A stretch of DNA of 34,561 bases from DATEPR01 sp036502345 (GCA_036502345.1 DASXYT010000289.1:1-34561), one strand, 5' to 3'; positions 14,474 through 22,829 are shown, counted from the first letter of the stretch. Numbers and translations: made by a program. Notes: generated by a model from the letters alone, not told the origin.

Positions 14474-14489
14474 AGTGGACGTTGTACAC
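14455..14489. promoter_or_regulatory. nested palindromic operator between monooxygenase and TetR genes
   Basis: GTGTAC (14455-14460), GTT, GTCCACT (14464-14470), CAT, AGTGGAC (14474-14480), GTT, GTACAC (14484-14489). The two inverted-repeat tiers share one centre, which falls on the monooxygenase start codon. The site covers the monooxygenase -10-like box (TACAAC, minus 14486-14481). ACGTTGT with CAC also occurs as a direct repeat 20 bp apart. Size, symmetry and position fit a TetR operator. Confidence 0.75.
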
Positions 14490-14511
14490 GAGCTGCTAGG
14501 CTGCGTCCACC

Positions 14512-15222
14512 ATGAATGAGCGACCGGTGTGGTTCGACGGCCAGACGCCCACGCGAAAGCCCGAACCGCTCAGCCTTGAGCGGATCGTCGCCGCGGCGAT
14601 CGACCTGGCCGACCAGCAGGCAGACGGCGAGATCACCATGCGGACGCTCGCCGACCGCCTCGGCGTGCGCAGCCCGATGGCGCTGTACCGGTACGTGGCC
14701 AACAAGGACCGCCTCGCCGACCTGATGGCCGACCATGGCTACAGCCACCTTGAGGTCACCAGAGGCCAGGGCTGGCGGATCGCCCTGCACCGGCTGGGCA
14801 CATCCGGCTGGTCGGCCGTGCAACGGCACCCGTGGTTCGCGCGACTGGCGCTGCGCAGGCCACCGCTCGGCCCGCACGCCCTCGCCGCCTACGACGCCGC
14901 GCTCGCCGAACTGGACCCGCTCGACCTACCGGCCGCGACGCGAATGGGCTTCGTCAACACCGTGCTCGGCCACGTGCTCGGTTCCGGGCTGGCACTGCTG
15001 GAGGAGCAGGCGATGCGGACCCGCACCGGCCTGGCCACCGAGCAGGAACTCGCGACGGCGGCAGCGCCCTACCTGGACCGGATCAGCGCGGCGGGCGAGC
15101 ACCCGTTCTTCATCCGCTGGGCGAACGATCCCGACCGGCACGCGGCGGCACCGCAGACGTTCGAGGTGATCCTGGACTGGCTGCTGGACGGCCTGGCCAC
15201 CGTCGCCGACCACCCTGCCTGA
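14512..15222 (+). CDS. TetR family regulator with TetR-type C-terminal domain
   Basis: A 236-residue repressor. Its N-terminal helix-turn-helix spans about residues 22-70 (LERIVAAAIDLADQQ, then MRTLADRLGVRSPMALYRYV). The longer C-terminal ligand domain resembles the tetracycline repressor class (TetR_C) rather than the short AcrR type. Start ATG 14512 has no Shine-Dalgarno; TAGGCT (14497-14502) lies 9 nt before it. The gene is divergent from the FAD monooxygenase and shares the palindromic operator, recalling the tetR-style pairing of a repressor with the enzyme that destroys its ligand. The dehalogenase-like hydrolase follows on the same strand after 54 bp. Confidence 0.92.
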   Translation: MNERPVWFDGQTPTRKPEPLSLERIVAAAIDLADQQADGEITMRTLADRLGVRSPMALYRYVANKDRLADLMADHGYSHLEVTRGQGWRIALHRLGTSGWSAVQRHPWFARLALRRPPLGPHALAAYDAALAELDPLDLPAATRMGFVNTVLGHVLGSGLALLEEQAMRTRTGLATEQELATAAAPYLDRISAAGEHPFFIRWANDPDRHAAAPQTFEVILDWLLDGLATVADHPA

Positions 15223-15227
15223 CCGGA

Positions 15228-15251
15228 TCCGGCACGTGCCTCGGTGCCGGA
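15228..15251 (+). terminator. possible hairpin after the TetR gene
   Basis: TCCGGCAC (15228-15235), 8-nt loop, GTGCCGGA (15244-15251): an 8-bp GC-rich stem 5 nt after the TetR stop and 25 nt before the chosen hydrolase start. It could end the TetR transcript, which would make the hydrolase a separate unit with its own TATCGT box (15262-15267). Confidence 0.4.
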
Positions 15252-15276
15252 CGAATCGCTGTATCGTGCGGCAGTT

Positions 15277-16155
15277 GTGACCGGTTTGTTTGAGGACTTC
15301 CGCACACACGAGGCGCGACACGACGGCGTGCGCATCCACGCCCTGGTCGGTGGCGACGGCCCACCTGTGTTGCTGCTGCACGGCTATCCGCAGACCCACG
15401 CCATGTGGCACCTGGTCGCGCCGGCGCTGGCCCGCGATCACACCGTCGTGCTGGCCGACCTGCGCGGTTACGGCGACAGCGACAAGCCGGAGCCCTCGGT
15501 GGCCAACTACACCAAGCGCGCCATGGCCGCCGACCAGGTCGCCGTGATGGCCGGGCTGGGTTTCGACCGGTTCGCGCTCGTCGGGCACGACAGGGGAGCG
15601 CGGGTGGCGCACCGCCTCACCCTGGATGCCCCGGATGCGGTGTCCCGGGTCGCTTTCCTGGACATCGTGCCGACGCTGCACGTGTTCGAGAACGTGAACC
15701 GCGCGGTGGCCGCGGCGCACTTCCACTGGTTCTTCCTGGCTACCGGCGGCGGAGTGCCGGAACGGATGATCGGCAACGATCCGGAGTTCTGGCTCAGGTC
15801 GTTCCTGACCAGTGTGCGGCCGTCCAGTCGCGATTTCGATCCGAGGGCGTACGCCGAGTACGTCCGCTGTTTCACCGACCCGGCGGCCATCGCGGCGACC
15901 TGTGCCGACTACCGCGCCGCCGCCGGCGTGGACCTCGACCACGACGCCGCGAGCCGAGCGGCGGGAGAGCGGGTCCGTTGCCCGGCCCTGGTGCTGTGGG
16001 GCGAACACGGGGCCGTCGCGCGGAACAACGAGGTGATCGACGTGTGGCGTCGCTACGCGCCCGATGTGACCGGCACCGCGCTGCCCTCCGGTCACTTCGT
16101 CGCCGAGGAGGCTCCCGACGAGACCACGGCGGCACTGCGTGACTTCCTGGCCTGA
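15277..16155 (+). CDS. haloacetate (fluoroacetate) dehalogenase-family hydrolase
   Basis: A 292-residue alpha/beta hydrolase. Numbering from GTG 15277, VGHDRGARVAHR carries the nucleophile Asp105 with Arg106 and Arg109, the carboxylate-binding pair of fluoroacetate dehalogenases. HFHWFFLA has His150-Trp151, and CADYRAAAG has Tyr212; these are the positions of the three fluoride-binding residues. Asp129 (FLDI) and His273 (GHF) complete the charge relay. HGYPQTHAMW is the family's oxyanion segment. The spacing follows that of the characterised Rhodopseudomonas enzyme as I remember it. Haloacid hydrolysis is thus likely; fluoride versus chloride preference is not decidable here. GTG 15244 is an alternative start, but homologous sequence begins at 15277 and TATCGT lies 9 nt before it. 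Confidence 0.85.
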   Translation: MTGLFEDFRTHEARHDGVRIHALVGGDGPPVLLLHGYPQTHAMWHLVAPALARDHTVVLADLRGYGDSDKPEPSVANYTKRAMAADQVAVMAGLGFDRFALVGHDRGARVAHRLTLDAPDAVSRVAFLDIVPTLHVFENVNRAVAAAHFHWFFLATGGGVPERMIGNDPEFWLRSFLTSVRPSSRDFDPRAYAEYVRCFTDPAAIAATCADYRAAAGVDLDHDAASRAAGERVRCPALVLWGEHGAVARNNEVIDVWRRYAPDVTGTALPSGHFVAEEAPDETTAALRDFLA

Positions 16156-16169
16156 CAAGGCCGGGGAGT

Positions 16170-16434
16170 TCAGCCCTGCGAGTCGCCCGGCCAGGCGCCT
16201 TCGCCACCGCGTCGAGGGCGGCGTGCAGGTACGGGATCAGTTCCTCGACGTCCGAGCCGTTCAGGGACGTGTGGCCCAGCAGCAGCCGGTTGAGCATGAC
16301 CCCTGAGCAGATCGCGATCAGCACGGCGGCCCGGCCGGTTGTGTTGGCGCCCGGCAGCGCGTCGGCCAGCCTGCGCTGGTGGTTGCGCTCGATGCTGTCC
16401 CGCATGATCTCCGCGGCGGGCAGGTCTGCATCGT
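16170..16434 (-). pseudogene. TetR family regulator, C-terminal remnant
   Basis: On the minus strand about 80 codons read like a TetR ligand domain: PAAEIMRDSIERNHQRRLAD, GRAAVLIAICSGVMLNRLLL, then DVEELIPYLHAALDAVAK. The DNA-binding half is absent. Upstream the frame runs into a low-information patch with inverted repeats. Downstream it has no stop and continues antisense into the dehalogenase gene; a stop at 16172-16170 exists only in another frame. Both ends are therefore broken. It may be what remains after the repeat-like segment at 16453-16699 replaced the N-terminus. Confidence 0.65.
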
Positions 16435-16455
16435 GCCGATGCCGCAGGCATCGGC
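16435..16455. repeat. 9-bp perfect inverted repeat
   Basis: GCCGATGCC (16435-16443), GCA, GGCATCGGC (16447-16455). It stands where the TetR remnant loses its homology and overlaps the start of the repeat-like patch by 3 nt. It could be a hairpin or the end of a mobile or repeat element. Confidence 0.45.
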
Positions 16456-16699
16456 GTTGGGCTTTCACCCGGGCTTCGCCTGGCGCCAGTGCGGGGATGC
16501 CGGGTCGCTAGATCTCCTCCGCTGCCTCGTCCTCAGCCGCACTTGACGTCGGGTGGTGGTGTCCAGGGTGAACGCCCCCAGGGCGTTCATCGCCGAAGGC
16601 GACGCGCAGCGCCCTTGACTCCACCAGTCGGCGTCGAACGATCCAGGGCGAGGGAGCGGAGGCAGCCAAGCCAAACACGCGAAACCGCCACCCAACGCC
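16453..16699. repeat. possible dispersed repeat or MITE-like segment
   Basis: A 247-bp stretch bounded by GGCGTTGGG (16453-16461) and its complement CCCAACGCC (16691-16699). Inside are the palindrome CTGGCGCCAG and a 9-bp hairpin with a 3-nt loop, TGAACGCCC (16569-16577) with GGGCGTTCA (16581-16589). No real gene is recognised. A minus-strand frame (16465-16695) reads MGGGFACLAWLPPLPRPG and on; from memory such peptides are called repeatedly in Pseudonocardiales genomes, which would mean the DNA is a multicopy element. That recollection is unverified. The segment fills the gap between the TetR remnant and the acylase stop. Confidence 0.4.
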
Positions 16700-16707
16700 C
16701 GGTCGGC

Positions 16708-19029
16708 TCAGCGTCCGCTCAGCACCGTCGTCGTCAACTGCGGGTCGGCGGCGATGTCGTGTGCGGAGAAGCGGTCGGTCACCCACTGCTTCTTGGCGAA
16801 CAGCTTCGTCTGGTCGCCGTGGTGCGGTGAGTTCGGGTTGGCCGACTCCGAGTAGGTCAGGATCGTCCTGGCCGTCGGACCCTGCTTCGACATGTCAGCG
16901 ACCATCATGAAGCTCGACCCGAACACGATCGGGCCGAACTGGCCGTTGTCGTGCAGTTGGCTGTCGTCCTGACTGTCCACGACGCTGTAGCAGCCCTCCA
17001 GGTCGCCGCAGCCGGGGACGGCCAGCGGTGTACCGGTGACGTCTGTGACCTGGGCCGCCGACAGCGGTGCGTTCACCGGGACGTGCAGCGCGTTCAGCCG
17101 CTCGACCGCGTCGGCCAGGGCTTGGCTGACGCCTGCGCTCGCGGTGTTGAGCGTGTTCGGCGTTGTCAGCGGGTGCGCCGCGTCGAACGGGACCTGCCAC
17201 AGGTCAGGTGCCTGGATCGCGTTCGCCCAGAACTGCCGCCACAGGACGGCACCCTGGCTGGTCAGGTCGTCACGCAGGTTCCACGCGGCCAGTGCTGCGC
17301 ACGCGGACCGGACGTCGACGGTCGTGCCGTCCGTCGCTGTGAGGGTCGGATTCGCCCTGCACAGTGCCACCGCGTCGTCCCGTGTCACTTCGGCGCTGAA
17401 GTTCTGCTCACCGAACTCCATCCGCTGCATGGCCGACACCGAGAACTTCGGTGCGCCAAGCCCATCCGTGCCGGCCAGCCGCCCGTCGATCAGCTGGATG
17501 CCCAGCCGGGTGCGTGGGCTGCGTTCGGTGTCGACCGTGGAGTCGTTGCTGTTGGTGACGAAGTCGGTGCGCGTCAGGGTCGGATTGGTCGACGGGCCGA
17601 AGATCCCCGGCGTGATCGCGTCCGGCGAGTCGCCCCACGCACAGCCCGAAGTGGACCCGTCGAGCAGGTAGATGTCCGGCAGCATCGCCTGGCCCTCCGG
17701 GCTGTCGACGCACCGGGCGGCCTCGGCGTCGGTCACGTTCGGCACGACCGAGTTGTCGGCGAAGAACGCGGTGCCGGTGTCGTCGGTGGCGATGGTGTTG
17801 GTGAACGGGATGCCCTGGTACCGGTTCTGCGCGGCACGCAGGGCCGAGATGCTGTTCGCCTCACCCATGGCCAGCCATTCGTTGGCGGACCGGCCGTTGT
17901 CCGCGCTGGCGCCGCGGATCGCGATCGCCGACGTTGCGGTCCAGCCGATGTTCAGCAGCGGGCCGTAGCGTGACGTGTAGATCGTCCTGGTCACGGTCGT
18001 GCCGTCGTTCTGCGGCACGGTCACCGTGTGCGGGACCATCTTCTCCGGCTTGCCGTCCACGAGGTAGCTGGTCGGGTCGCCGGGGACGAGCTTCAGCTGA
18101 TAGAGCGTGAAGCGTTGGGCCGTGGAGACAGTGTGGGTCCACGCGACGTTCTGGTTGTGGCCGATCTCGATCACCGGTGTGCCGAACAGGCTGCCACCGG
18201 TCACGTTCAACGTGCCGGGGATGGTGAACTGCACCTGGTAGAAGCGGCCAGCGTTCTGCCACGGGAAGTGTGGGTTGGCCAGCAGGATGCCATCACCGTG
18301 CTGCGTACCGGTACGGCCGACCGCGATGCCGTTGCTGCCGGCGTCGGTCGGGTTCAGGTTCGGCAGCGCCAACGGCTTGTTCGCGGCGACGGCTGCCGGC
18401 ACGGCCTCCGCGATCTGTGGCTGCACGTCGTCGAGGGCGTCGAACTGGTTGACGTTGTAGATGATTCGTTCCATCTCCACCGCGGTGATCGGGTGGACCC
18501 ACGGCATCGCACGGCAGGTCGGGTCCAGCAGGTTCGCCACCCCGGTCGTCGCCAGGTAGCGGTTCACGCCTGCCACGTAGCCGTTGAGAATCTGGTGGAC
18601 CTGCGGTGTCATGCCCAGCGGCGCCGGCTGTCCCAGTGTCCGTCGCACGATGCCGCTGTTGTTCTCCCAGCGGTGATACACGTCGCTGTCCAGGTTCGAC
18701 ACGTTGCCGTCGAGCGGATTGTCGTCCTTGCCGTCCGGCCCGAAGAACTGGGAACGCTGTCCGTCTGCCGTGACGACGAGGTCGGCCAACGAGCACAGAT
18801 TGTCCTGTGCGAACGCATAACCGTAGCCGTAACCGAGATCACCGAAATCGGAGGCGAGGATGTGCGGGATACCGAATTCGGTCCGCCGGATCACGGCGGA
18901 GTAGCGGTCCGACGAGCCCAACACGGTCGTCGTCGAGTTCGTCGTGGTGCTGGCCGACGCGGTCACGGCAAGTCCCGCCGTTGCCGCGATCACCGTCGCC
19001 GCCCATGCGAGTTTCCATGCGAGTGGCAT
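16708..19029 (-). CDS. secreted penicillin/acyl-homoserine-lactone acylase (Ntn hydrolase)
   Basis: A 773-residue precursor of the penicillin acylase superfamily. A Sec signal spans residues 1-27 (MPLAWKLAWAATVIAATAGL, ending ASAS). The alpha-chain segment has FGIPHILASDFGDLGYGYGY and YAFAQDNLCSL. A spacer is followed by the processing site PTDAG-Ser232-NGIAVG; Ser232 would become the N-terminal nucleophile of the beta chain. The beta chain has GILLANPHFPWQ, IGHNQNVAWTHTVSTAQRFT and a late SFMMVADM. The pattern is that of aculeacin A acylase and AhlM-type acyl-homoserine-lactone acylases, which cleave long acyl amides outside the cell. Start ATG 19029 follows AAGGAG; the frame upstream is open but unrelated. 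It is divergent from a prolyl oligopeptidase. Confidence 0.92.
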   Translation of the reverse strand: MPLAWKLAWAATVIAATAGLAVTASASTTTNSTTTVLGSSDRYSAVIRRTEFGIPHILASDFGDLGYGYGYAFAQDNLCSLADLVVTADGQRSQFFGPDGKDDNPLDGNVSNLDSDVYHRWENNSGIVRRTLGQPAPLGMTPQVHQILNGYVAGVNRYLATTGVANLLDPTCRAMPWVHPITAVEMERIIYNVNQFDALDDVQPQIAEAVPAAVAANKPLALPNLNPTDAGSNGIAVGRTGTQHGDGILLANPHFPWQNAGRFYQVQFTIPGTLNVTGGSLFGTPVIEIGHNQNVAWTHTVSTAQRFTLYQLKLVPGDPTSYLVDGKPEKMVPHTVTVPQNDGTTVTRTIYTSRYGPLLNIGWTATSAIAIRGASADNGRSANEWLAMGEANSISALRAAQNRYQGIPFTNTIATDDTGTAFFADNSVVPNVTDAEAARCVDSPEGQAMLPDIYLLDGSTSGCAWGDSPDAITPGIFGPSTNPTLTRTDFVTNSNDSTVDTERSPRTRLGIQLIDGRLAGTDGLGAPKFSVSAMQRMEFGEQNFSAEVTRDDAVALCRANPTLTATDGTTVDVRSACAALAAWNLRDDLTSQGAVLWRQFWANAIQAPDLWQVPFDAAHPLTTPNTLNTASAGVSQALADAVERLNALHVPVNAPLSAAQVTDVTGTPLAVPGCGDLEGCYSVVDSQDDSQLHDNGQFGPIVFGSSFMMVADMSKQGPTARTILTYSESANPNSPHHGDQTKLFAKKQWVTDRFSAHDIAADPQLTTTVLSGR

Positions 19030-19139
19030 GTGTCTCCTTGTAAGGGGTGTCGAACGCGATTGCTCGACGCGGTGCCGATCTTGCCTACGATCGGTGTGGG
19101 CGGTCAGGCCGGCCGCCCACGCGAGCACGGGGAGGACGC

Positions 19140-21242
19140 ATGTCGGGAACGGACCTGCCAGCCGCACGGGTGGCGCCGGTGACGGACGACCTGTTCGGAG
19201 TGACGGCCGTCGATCCATACCGGTGGATGGAGGACGACGGCACGGAGTTGGACGGGTGGTTGGCCGGGCAGGCGGCGTACGCGAACGCCACCCTCGCGGG
19301 GTTCCCTGACCGGGCCGCCCTTGGCGACCGGATCGGCGAGCTGACCCGCGACCAGATCCGGGCGGCCGACTTCGCGCTGTGCGGTGACCTGGTCTTCCAC
19401 CGCGACCGCCCGGACGGTGGTGACGTGCCCGTGCTGGCCGTCACCGAGGGCGCCACGCGGCGGGTGTTGCTCGACCCGGCCGCCCTGCCCGGCGACGAGC
19501 GCAGCAACCTGGACTGGTTCACGCCGAGCCACGACGGAAAGCATGTGGTCTGTGGCATCTCCTCCGGTGGCGCGGAGATCGGCACCCTGCGGGTGCTCGA
19601 CGTGGCCACCGGCGAGCTGTCCGACGACGGGGTGCCCGGTGTGTTCTTCGGCGGCCTGAGCTGGCTGTCCGACGACTCGGGCTTCGTCTACCACCGGTAC
19701 CGCGATGTGCCGCCGGACACACCGCCTGCCGAGCGCCGGGCCGGCAGCGGCACGTTCCTGCACCGGATGGGCACGTCCTTCGCCGACGACACGCCCGTGC
19801 TCGCCCCCGGCACGGCACCCGGAGTGCGGCTGGAGCCGAAGGACCGGCCCTACGTCGTGGTGCCGACCGACTCCGACGTCATGCTGGCCGTCGTGTCGCA
19901 CGCGGCGTCGGGCGGCTCACTGAGCGTCCAGTTGAAGGAGTGGAGCCTGTACGTCGCGCCGCTGTCGGCGCTGGCGGACCCGGCGAACTGCTCGTGGCGG
20001 CAGGTCGCCACCACCGCTGACGAGTTGAGCGGCTGGGCACTGCACGAGGGCACGTTGTACCTGGTCACACACGCGGGCGGCGTCGGGTCACACGTGGTGT
20101 CGGTGCCGGTCGACAACCCGGTGCTGGCCGACGCGACGGTCGTCGTGCCGCCGGGGGAGCGGTCGGTGTTCTCGGTGCACGTCGTCGGCGATCACCTGTT
20201 GGTGCGGGACATGGTGGCGGGCAGGGACCAGCTGCGCCAGATTCCGCTCGCCGGTGGTGACCTGGTCGACGTGCCGCTGCCGTTCGCGGGCAGCCTCGTG
20301 GAGTTGACCACCGACGACGACTCGGCCGTGCTGGTGCTGGAGTCGTGGACGCGGTTCCCGGTGGCGTTGCGCTACCACCCGGCGACCGGGTCGCTGGTCG
20401 ACACCGGCTGGATCGAGCAGTCCCAGATCGACATGTCCTCGATCACCACCACCGAGATCGAGGTGCCCGCCCGCGACGGCACGCTCGTCCCGCTGGCGAT
20501 CCTGCACACCGAGGGTCTCGACCTCAACGGTGACCGGCCGACGCTGCTGTCCGGTTACGGCTCCTACGGCCTGGTGACGCCTCGCCTGTTCGCGCCGCAG
20601 TTGCTCGCGTGGTGCGAGCGGGGAGGCGTCATCGCGTACGCAGGGCTGCGTGGCGGCGGCGAGCACGGCCCTGCCTGGCACGCGGCGGGCAAGGGCGCCC
20701 GCAAGGAGAACACGATCACCGACTTCATCGACTGCGCCGAGTACCTGGTGGCACGTGGCTACACCCGGCCAGCGAAGCTCGGTGGAACCGGTGGCAGCGC
20801 GGGCGGTATCCCGACCGGCGGTGCGATCGTGCGCAGGCCGGACCTGTGGGCGGCGATGATCATGCAGGTGGCGGTCACGAACACGACCCGTAAGGAATGG
20901 TCGGAGAACGGGCCGATCAACGTGCCCGAGTTCGGCACGTCCACCACCGAGCAGGGCGCGCGTGACCTGTTGATCACCGATTCCTACCTGCGGGTGATCG
21001 ATGGCGTCGCCTATCCCGCGGTGCTGCTCACGGCGGGCCGCAACGACGCGCGGGTCGCGGTGTGGCAGCCGGCCAAGATGGCAGCCCGGCTGCAGGCGGC
21101 CACCGCATCGGACCCGCTGCGGCGACCGGTGCTGTTGCGTGTCGACTACGGCGCCGGTCACGGCCAGGGCATGCCCCACGACCAGCGGGTGGCGCTGCTC
21201 GCCGACATGTACGCGTTCCTGCTGGCCGCCATGCGTGACTAG
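19140..21242 (+). CDS. prolyl oligopeptidase family S9 serine peptidase
   Basis: A 700-residue enzyme of the POP type: an N-terminal segment (DPYRWMEDDGTELDGWL, the family's typical PYRWLED-like start), a central beta-propeller (about 60-420) that restricts access to small peptides, and a C-terminal alpha/beta-hydrolase domain. The triad is Ser553 in GTGGSAGG, Asp636 in GRNDARV and His674 in GAGHGQG. No signal peptide is seen, so it is probably cytoplasmic. It cleaves short peptides after proline, or perhaps cyclises or modifies peptides. Start ATG 19140 follows GGGGAGGA with about 5 nt spacing; the frame extends 31 codons upstream without homology. TACGAT (19086-19091) is a possible -10 box. 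Confidence 0.93.
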   Translation: MSGTDLPAARVAPVTDDLFGVTAVDPYRWMEDDGTELDGWLAGQAAYANATLAGFPDRAALGDRIGELTRDQIRAADFALCGDLVFHRDRPDGGDVPVLAVTEGATRRVLLDPAALPGDERSNLDWFTPSHDGKHVVCGISSGGAEIGTLRVLDVATGELSDDGVPGVFFGGLSWLSDDSGFVYHRYRDVPPDTPPAERRAGSGTFLHRMGTSFADDTPVLAPGTAPGVRLEPKDRPYVVVPTDSDVMLAVVSHAASGGSLSVQLKEWSLYVAPLSALADPANCSWRQVATTADELSGWALHEGTLYLVTHAGGVGSHVVSVPVDNPVLADATVVVPPGERSVFSVHVVGDHLLVRDMVAGRDQLRQIPLAGGDLVDVPLPFAGSLVELTTDDDSAVLVLESWTRFPVALRYHPATGSLVDTGWIEQSQIDMSSITTTEIEVPARDGTLVPLAILHTEGLDLNGDRPTLLSGYGSYGLVTPRLFAPQLLAWCERGGVIAYAGLRGGGEHGPAWHAAGKGARKENTITDFIDCAEYLVARGYTRPAKLGGTGGSAGGIPTGGAIVRRPDLWAAMIMQVAVTNTTRKEWSENGPINVPEFGTSTTEQGARDLLITDSYLRVIDGVAYPAVLLTAGRNDARVAVWQPAKMAARLQAATASDPLRRPVLLRVDYGAGHGQGMPHDQRVALLADMYAFLLAAMRD

Positions 21243-21248
21243 ATGCGA

Positions 21249-21284
21249 CGACAGCGGCCGGCGCGATCGCGCTGGCCGCTGTCG
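21249..21284. terminator. long hairpin after the prolyl oligopeptidase gene
   Basis: CGACAGCGGCC (21249-21259), G, GCGCGATCGCGC (21261-21272), T, GGCCGCTGTCG (21274-21284): the arms form a continuous stem of more than 15 bp with one G-T wobble and a tiny loop. It starts 6 nt after the stop. It sits between convergent genes (S9 peptidase and the isocitrate lyase-family gene) and probably serves both. Confidence 0.78.
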
Positions 21285-21340
21285 ATTCAGTTGTGGGTTA
21301 CTGGTGGTCGTTCCGTCGGCGACGGGCTGGCCCGCTGAGC

Positions 21341-22096
21341 TCAGGTCAGGAGTCCTTCGACAGTTGTCTTCAGGTTGGCCAGCGCCTCGCGGTAGAGCCG
21401 AGGGCCGTAGGACACCCGCGCCACGCCCAGTTCTCGAAGCCTGGCCAGGTCCAGGCCGGCCCGGGTGTTGGCGTTGATGGGGCCCGGCAGCTCCGCGACC
21501 AGAGTGGCGATGTCCCGCTCGTCGCTGACGCCGATCGGGTAGATGCAGTCGGCCCCGGCATTCAGATAGCGGCGGCCTCGATCAATCGCCTCGGCGACCC
21601 GCTCGTCCGGCGCTATCCCGGACGGTGGCAGGAAGACGTCGGTGCGCGCGTTGATGACGATCGGGACCCCGGCGTCGTCCGCGGCGGCTCGAACGGCGGC
21701 CAGCAGCTCGGCCTGCCTGCCGGCGTCGGCGAGCCCGCCCGCGCGATGGTCGGTGTCCTCCAGGTTGCAGCCGACCGCGCCGATCTCCAGCAGCCGGTCC
21801 ACCAGCTCCCGTGGCTGAAGGCCGTAGCCGGCCTCGGCGTCCACTGTGACCGGTACCGACACGGCACGGGCGACCCGCCCTGCTGCTGCGAACATCTCCT
21901 GCCAGGGCGCGCCTTCGCCGTCGGGGTAGCCGAGCATCGCCGTGACCGCGGCGCTGGCGGTGGCGACCGCGGGGAAGCCTGCCCCGGCCACGATCGCCGC
22001 GCTGGCCGCGTCCCACACGTTCGGCAGTACGAGCATCTGGTCGCCGTGGTGCAGCTTGCGGAGCAGTTCGGCGTGGGTCTTCAGGTCAGTCGTCAT
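21341..22096 (-). CDS. isocitrate lyase/PEP mutase family protein
   Basis: A 251-residue TIM-barrel protein. LVLPNVWDAASA is the strand 1 motif, ATASAAVTAMLGYPDGE holds the first loop, and VTVDAEAGYG (Asp86, Glu88) with GCNLEDTD (Glu113) provides the magnesium and substrate ligands; VINARTDVF follows. The KKCGH catalytic loop of true isocitrate and methylisocitrate lyases is absent. The reaction may therefore be a related C-C or P-C cleavage, such as oxaloacetate or carboxyvinyl chemistry; it is unknown. Start ATG 22096 follows GGAGG by 7 nt. It is the second gene of an operon, 28 bp after the SDR gene. Confidence 0.9.
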   Translation of the reverse strand: MTTDLKTHAELLRKLHHGDQMLVLPNVWDAASAAIVAGAGFPAVATASAAVTAMLGYPDGEGAPWQEMFAAAGRVARAVSVPVTVDAEAGYGLQPRELVDRLLEIGAVGCNLEDTDHRAGGLADAGRQAELLAAVRAAADDAGVPIVINARTDVFLPPSGIAPDERVAEAIDRGRRYLNAGADCIYPIGVSDERDIATLVAELPGPINANTRAGLDLARLRELGVARVSYGPRLYREALANLKTTVEGLLT

Positions 22097-22124
22097 CTCA
22101 GTCCTCCAAGTCATGGGTGGCCGC

Positions 22125-22829
22125 TCAGACCAGTGCCGCGAACTGGCGTTCGAGCGCCTTGGCCGCGCCGCTGTGCCAGCTCTGCGCCATGGTCGCCGAC
22201 ATGGGGTCGGGGAAGATGTCCTCGTCCCCGTTCGCCACGCCGCCGATGATGCCCCGCGCGACCGACTCGGCGGATGCCTTCGGTACGTCCAGGTCGCGGG
22301 ACATCTCGGTGTCCACCGGGCCGGCCAGGACGGCATGGACCCGCACCCCTCGGCCTGCCAGGAGTGCCCGCATGGACTGGGACAGCGAGAACGTGGCCGC
22401 CTTCGAGACCGAGTAGGCCGGAACAACCGGGATGGGCGCGAATGCCGCCACCGAGAGAACGTTCACGATGGCACCCCGCGAACGAGTCAGCAACGGCAGG
22501 AAGGCCTGGGTCACGGCGTACGTGCCGAACAGATTGACCGACAGCTGCCGCTCGAGCGCGACCCGATCGCTCAGGTCGTCGTACAGTGCGACGCCGGCGT
22601 TGTTGATCAGGATGTCGAGCGAGTCGACGCTCTCGACGGCTGCCTGAATCTGCATCGCGTCGGTGATGTCCAGGGTTAGTGGCGTGACCCGTCGATCCGG
22701 GTGGGACAGGGGTTGGCGCGTACCGGCGTAGACCCGCGTCGCCCCTCCGTTCAGGGCCTCCTCGACCAACGCCTGCCCGATGCCGCGATTGGCCCCGGTC
22801 ACCAGCACCACCTTGCCTGCGATTGTCAT
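22125..22829 (-). CDS. SDR family oxidoreductase
   Basis: A 234-residue classical short-chain dehydrogenase/reductase. It has the cofactor motif TGANRGIGQ (11-19), INNAGVA (75-81), the catalytic Ser126 (NVLSVAA) and Tyr139-x-x-x-Lys143 (YSVSK), so the active site is complete. The TR after strand 2 (YAGTRQP) favours NADPH. The substrate is unknown. Start ATG 22829 follows GAGGAG. It is the first gene of a two-gene operon with the isocitrate lyase-family gene and diverges from the ECF sigma factor gene 146 bp away, whose product could control it (inference). Confidence 0.93.
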   Translation of the reverse strand: MTIAGKVVLVTGANRGIGQALVEEALNGGATRVYAGTRQPLSHPDRRVTPLTLDITDAMQIQAAVESVDSLDILINNAGVALYDDLSDRVALERQLSVNLFGTYAVTQAFLPLLTRSRGAIVNVLSVAAFAPIPVVPAYSVSKAATFSLSQSMRALLAGRGVRVHAVLAGPVDTEMSRDLDVPKASAESVARGIIGGVANGDEDIFPDPMSATMAQSWHSGAAKALERQFAALV

